From assembly GCA_947623455.1 (NCBI GenBank), contig OX392538.1:28705001-28769000 (forward strand): 64,000 bases of DNA. Reading direction: 5' to 3'. A program made the translations under genes and the position numbers. The stretch comes from Mimachlamys varia. Its lineage: Eukaryota > Mollusca > Bivalvia > Pectinida > Pectinidae. Under the pieces are notes generated by a model, which saw nothing but the letters and a program-made list of their open reading frames with translations, ran no database searches and had not been told where the DNA came from. Of this stretch, positions 42,801 through 48,445 are shown in pieces (position 1 is the stretch's first letter; each line of letters opens with the position of its first letter).

Positions 42801-45800
42801 AATCGTCCTTCGACCATGGTCAATTTTTCGTCAATCCTTTAACAATTCTTGTTTTCTATATGTTTGAGAGAAGTAAAGAATTGATATTTATCAAATTTCA
42901 CAAAAACATTCCTTGGTCCCCAAGGGGGCAATTCAAAATTTTGGACTGATCAGAAAACGAAATAGCCGACTTTCTACTATCTAGTAATTAGACATAAAGG
43001 TTTGTTATCACTGTCTTTTTTAAACTGGCATCAGAGGATTGTCCTTGATCTATTTATGACTCCTGTAGATGTTGTGACTAATCAGGAAAGCGAAAAAAAT
43101 AGTAGACAAATTTAATTTTACAAAGATCATTTGTTATCGCTATTTCTTGAGAATCACCCGTTTAATCTTTCTGAAAAAAACGAATACTGGTTCCCTTTTG
43201 TCGAAGTTGTGATTTGTTGATGTAGTGACTTATTAAAAAAAGCAAGCGTTACATTTAGCAGGTGACCGTTCTTTTATTTCACTGTTAAAGTCTGTTTTGT
43301 TATTTCTTAAGATGCATTTTCAAATGTCATATACTAAGCGAGTAAGTGCATTGAAAAGACAAACTCATCTGTTAGTCTTCCTACGTCCTCTCTTCATCAC
43401 GTGACATTTACTTGAATGCATCCTAAATATATAGTCGATGACGCTGAAGACGCTTACTAATCCGGAATGCCTGGTCGTAATATCTTGTTTCTATTCAAGA
43501 TTCTCCCTTTAAATCTTTTCTTTGCTTTGTTCTAGTCATGAGCTTTATCGATGTTTAATTCGTATTACAGTATTTTTCGTGCTTCAGTATGTTTTGTTGT
43601 TGCTGTTTTTTATATTTATTGTGGAAAATATTTAACATAAAGTGTACCAAAGTGACATAGACAAACATGTTATGTATCTATTCATTTTCAAATGCTATTC
43701 TTTTCATTATTATTACCACTATATGACAGTGCCATGCGGAGGTCAATGTAAACCACACTCCCGATGCGATCGCTCAACCAACAAATGTGTTTGTGAAACA
43801 GGATATAGGGATTATCACGGATCATGTATCGGTGGGTATATACAGAATCTAACTCGTAATTACCCCGACGGTAACGGACGGCAAACTTGTACCTTCTGCA
43901 TCACTTTTAATCATGCAATTCATAAGAAGCTTTATTCATCGATATAGTTATCAGTTGATCAGTCTCTTTTTTCGTTTTAAAATCCAGAATAATCAGATGC
44001 TCTTCGACCTTGGTCCGCCATTTGTCAGTCATTAAAAACTAAATGAGTCTTATGAGACCTGGATAAATCTGTAATCAAAGAAAAAATAAACATTTTTATT
44101 AGTTCCTTTGGGTATTTATTTAAATTTGAGAATAATCAAAAATATTATAATAACTGATTACGTTTAGTTTAACCACGGCTATCGTCGATTTGATTAAGTT
44201 TTCGGAATAATCAGAACGTTTTGATGATTGATTAAATGATGTTTAACTACGGCTATCGTCGATTTTAACAATGAAAATATTCTGTTTAACAGTACAAAAA
44301 CGCAGAGCAGTATAAATAACGAATAAAAAAGTTGGTATTTCGGTTAGGTTATAAAATACAAAAATATAAAATGTGAGAGCAAATCGACAACGTGATCCTG
44401 AATCAAGTTTTTACTTTCTCCATTCTTTTATAGTGCCATGCGGAGGACCATGCAGAACAAACTCCCGATGTGATTTCACCACTAACAAATGTGTTTGTAA
44501 TACAGGCTATTTCACATTCCGTGGATCATGTGTCTGTGAGTATATAAAGGATCATACCACAATAACGGAGAGTAAAGAGCGTCAAACACGTTGCCTTGTT
44601 CATCACAGTTCATTTTGTATATAAATTAATAATGTAAAACGCTGAATGATATATATAATCAGAAATAGTTACAGACGTCATAATAGCCCTCCCATTAATG
44701 AAAGTATATTTCATGAATAAAATCCACATTGTTATTTTCGAATAACTTTTAACAAGTCTGTTTGGTTTTAATCATTAGAAACAAATGTTCTTGTACTTTC
44801 TTGCTTTTATACTTAAAGACTCCTATAAGCCCATAAGTGTAAGATACCGAAGTAGCAGATGTGAGTTTTTTTCTTGATTTGGGAAGCTCAGAGACCATGG
44901 AAATGTGATATTACCGGCTTCCATTTTATCATGTTTATCTCTACAAAAGATCCAACAGCGAAGTTTTCATTGCATCATGTTGCTTTTACCGGAATTAAGC
45001 ATCAAAGTTGCTGTTTGTTTGGGGGGTTTTTAATGTCGTGATATAGCGTTTCTGTTGAGCTGCTGTGACGTTGACACGTTTAATGCTGGGAAAGATAGGA
45101 ATTTCCTACATCGGTTTCGAACTAGGCTGAAGTTTTTATCTTATGAACATGGCAATGAAAGAGAAAAGTTCCAATCCTTTCATATCATTTAAACGATCAA
45201 ACTGGAATCACTGATGTACATTATAAAATAGTTTTTACTTATATTTTAATTATTCATTAATTGTATGTAATTTTCTTTTGTCATCTCTAAAGCTGGTATA
45301 TATGCAATTGTTGTACACAATGCTGTGCTGAAACTAAGCTTCATTATTCCAGTGCCGTGCGGAGGGCGTTGTGGGTCCAACGCACATTGCGACAAATCCA
45401 TAAATCAGTGTGCTTGTGACGACGGATACTTCCAATACCGCGGAATATGTTCTCGTATGTTAATTTATACAAATGATTAAATATACATTTTTGAGTATAC
45501 AATGTCTATAATCGGAACATTATTTGAGATTATGTATGTTATGCAGATAATCTTATTTCTAAAGATTATTTCACCAGTGATATCCCGAAAACAAAAATAA
45601 AATGATGTAATACACGTTCATTACTAAACGATGTTTTTTTTTCTCCTCATAACGTATTTTAAAACGCTAAGTATGTCTTATGTTAAAAGATGAATAATCT
45701 ACTGAAATAATATTGATCTGGTTCGTCATAGTTCCGTGCGGAGGAAAATGTGGACGTTTCGAATACTGTGACAAAGTCAGGAACCAATGTACATGTAACA

Positions 45801-48414
45801 AGGGATACGTCATGTTCCACGGAAGCTGTAACCGTAAGTATTTGTAATTAGGCAAATATTAGTTATGTATCCATTGCCTACAATACATTTTGTAATAATG
45901 AAGGAGAACTTTCTGCATACATAACTGTACTTTAATATTTCATAACTTGACGGGAAAGTGGTCATTACCTTTTAGAATAATCATAAAAACATAGCAAAGA
46001 CATTTACTAAACAAACAAAAAACAACCTGGGTGAGATTTTTTTACAACAAAAATAACAAGAGATTACATTGAAACCTTCAGAGGAATTATTCAGTAGCCG
46101 AATGGCACAACATGAAAATAAGGAAACATTAGTTTTGGGGTGAATATGCTCTTAATGGAATACAAGGTTTATGAAACGGACAGTATATTACTATGAAAAA
46201 CACTGAAGAAAAAACAGCAAATCTATTGCATAACGTCGTACTATCAACGAAATTCAATAAATACAAACATAATTTGTATCCTTTGATAAGTTGTTTGCGA
46301 AATCTGCCAGACTCTCCTATTTACAATAGAGTATTTTGAAAAATGATACAAATTATTTGTTTTATTATTTTCAATTTTTTTTTCTTTTTTCTTTTTCATC
46401 AGTACCATGCGGAGGAAATTGTGGCCAAAATGAACGTTGTGATTTCGTATCAAACCAATGCGTGTGTCAATCTGGATTCATAAAATTCCACGGAGGACCA
46501 TGCCGACGTGAGTATAATATCAGGCACTATCACACAGAGTATCGTGGTTAAAGGACGCATTAAACAGCCGTTTGGTACAGTTTAATTAAATATTTTGATC
46601 GGCTGTATCTTATTCTAAATTATCAAGGCACTACTATTGTGTGTCGCGTGTAAAGTCCATTGTTATAATTCCTATAATGTATTTGCACATATACGCTTTG
46701 GTTGTTGCAACGTAAACAAAGATTATGATATCTCAATCTTCCGTAGATGCATTGCAGCAGTTCAAACTGTTACTATCATTTATCAATTTCAAGCATTAAG
46801 AATGAGTTTTATAGCAAACAAAATGATGCTTATAATCTTTTTAGATATAATAATTATACTGATCAAATTGTATTGTTTCAATTTCGATTCGATTAAAAAT
46901 GAATTGAAGCATTAACATTTTTATTATACATGTCCATTACTTTGTTCAACAATGAGCAACATTGTGATAAAATATTGATACCTGATTAAAATATCTTAAT
47001 CTACATTTTGAGTCACAGCCATGGCTTTCTATTAAAATAGTATACACGTATCTGACAATTAAATTGTATGGTTATAATTGAGAATATGTTAGAGCTACAT
47101 ATGGATAACATATATTTTCCCTTCCTTGGTTTGCCCGGACTTAAGTTTGTATTAAATACAGTTTTCATAAATTTAGGTGACGGGAAATGTCGTTTTAAAT
47201 AATAAGGAAAAAACGTTTTCATTGGCGTGCTAGAGAAGTGAATAATACACACTGGTAAATTTGGTTTCCATGCATATTTCAGCACCCTGTGGAGGCAACT
47301 GTGCACCACACTCGTACTGTAACGAACGGACCAATGAGTGTACGTGTGATACAGGATATTTCATGTACCGCGGATCCTGCCAACGTGAGTAACGGCCTTA
47401 GTTATATACGTTTTGAGTGTTTGGTTAAATCTTTTCTCAATATGTCAGTTGCACATTAACATGTGTATGCAATGACAAGGGAATGCCTATATAGAAAGGT
47501 TTAAGTATTACTTCGAATAAAACAGGCTTTAGACAAAATTGTCACTCCGAGTACGATTGTATAGGGAATGCGGGATGATAATTGATACAATAAATCTTCC
47601 TTTCTGTGATAAACTATTGTGTATCAGTTCTATAACACCACAACATTATCCTCTTAAATAGTCGCGGTCGATGCCATCAATTTGGAATTCTACTAATGAA
47701 GTGAAGTATGCTGTTGCAAAAAGATATTCATGAAATTAATGACCTCGGAATAATTGCCTAGTGCATTTCATCTTTGCAAATTTGTTTACATGTGTGTATC
47801 TTTGTTTGCAGTGCCATGCGGTGGTAAATGTCTATACAATGCCTATTGTGACAAATTGTCAAACACGTGTAAATGTAACCACGGTCTCGTAGGAGACGGC
47901 GTCAGGAAATGTGGAAGTAAGTACACTTTTAGTCAATTAATTATATGTTTATTCTGGTGTTATTTACTATGACGTCATTTACTATGACGTCATTTACTCT
48001 GACGTCGAAATTACTCAAGTGTTCAACACGATTTTAATACTACAAAAACTCAAAAGAATTATTCTATCGAACATGCAGAATTTTGTTTCTTAAATGAAAA
48101 AGTATCTGATTTCAACAAAGTAATATTGGGATAGTATAAGGAACCATTTATCATAATCATGAATTCTGAAAACAGTCATTTTCATTAAAGAGATCCATAA
48201 CTTTTAGAATATTCATGAACTAAAACTAATATAGACGTCATGAACAATAAAAAATAGCCTTCATTTGGCAGTTAAAATATACAGAGTTTGCACTTTTGAT
48301 CTCTAATTACATTATTGAACTACCATCTTAAGATGTTAATGTCGCTTTCAAAACGTTGTCGGACTTACCTGTAATCAGAACGTTTGCGATTTCTAGATAA
48401 ATGATTTTTATTTT

Positions 48415-48445
<31 letters not shown>

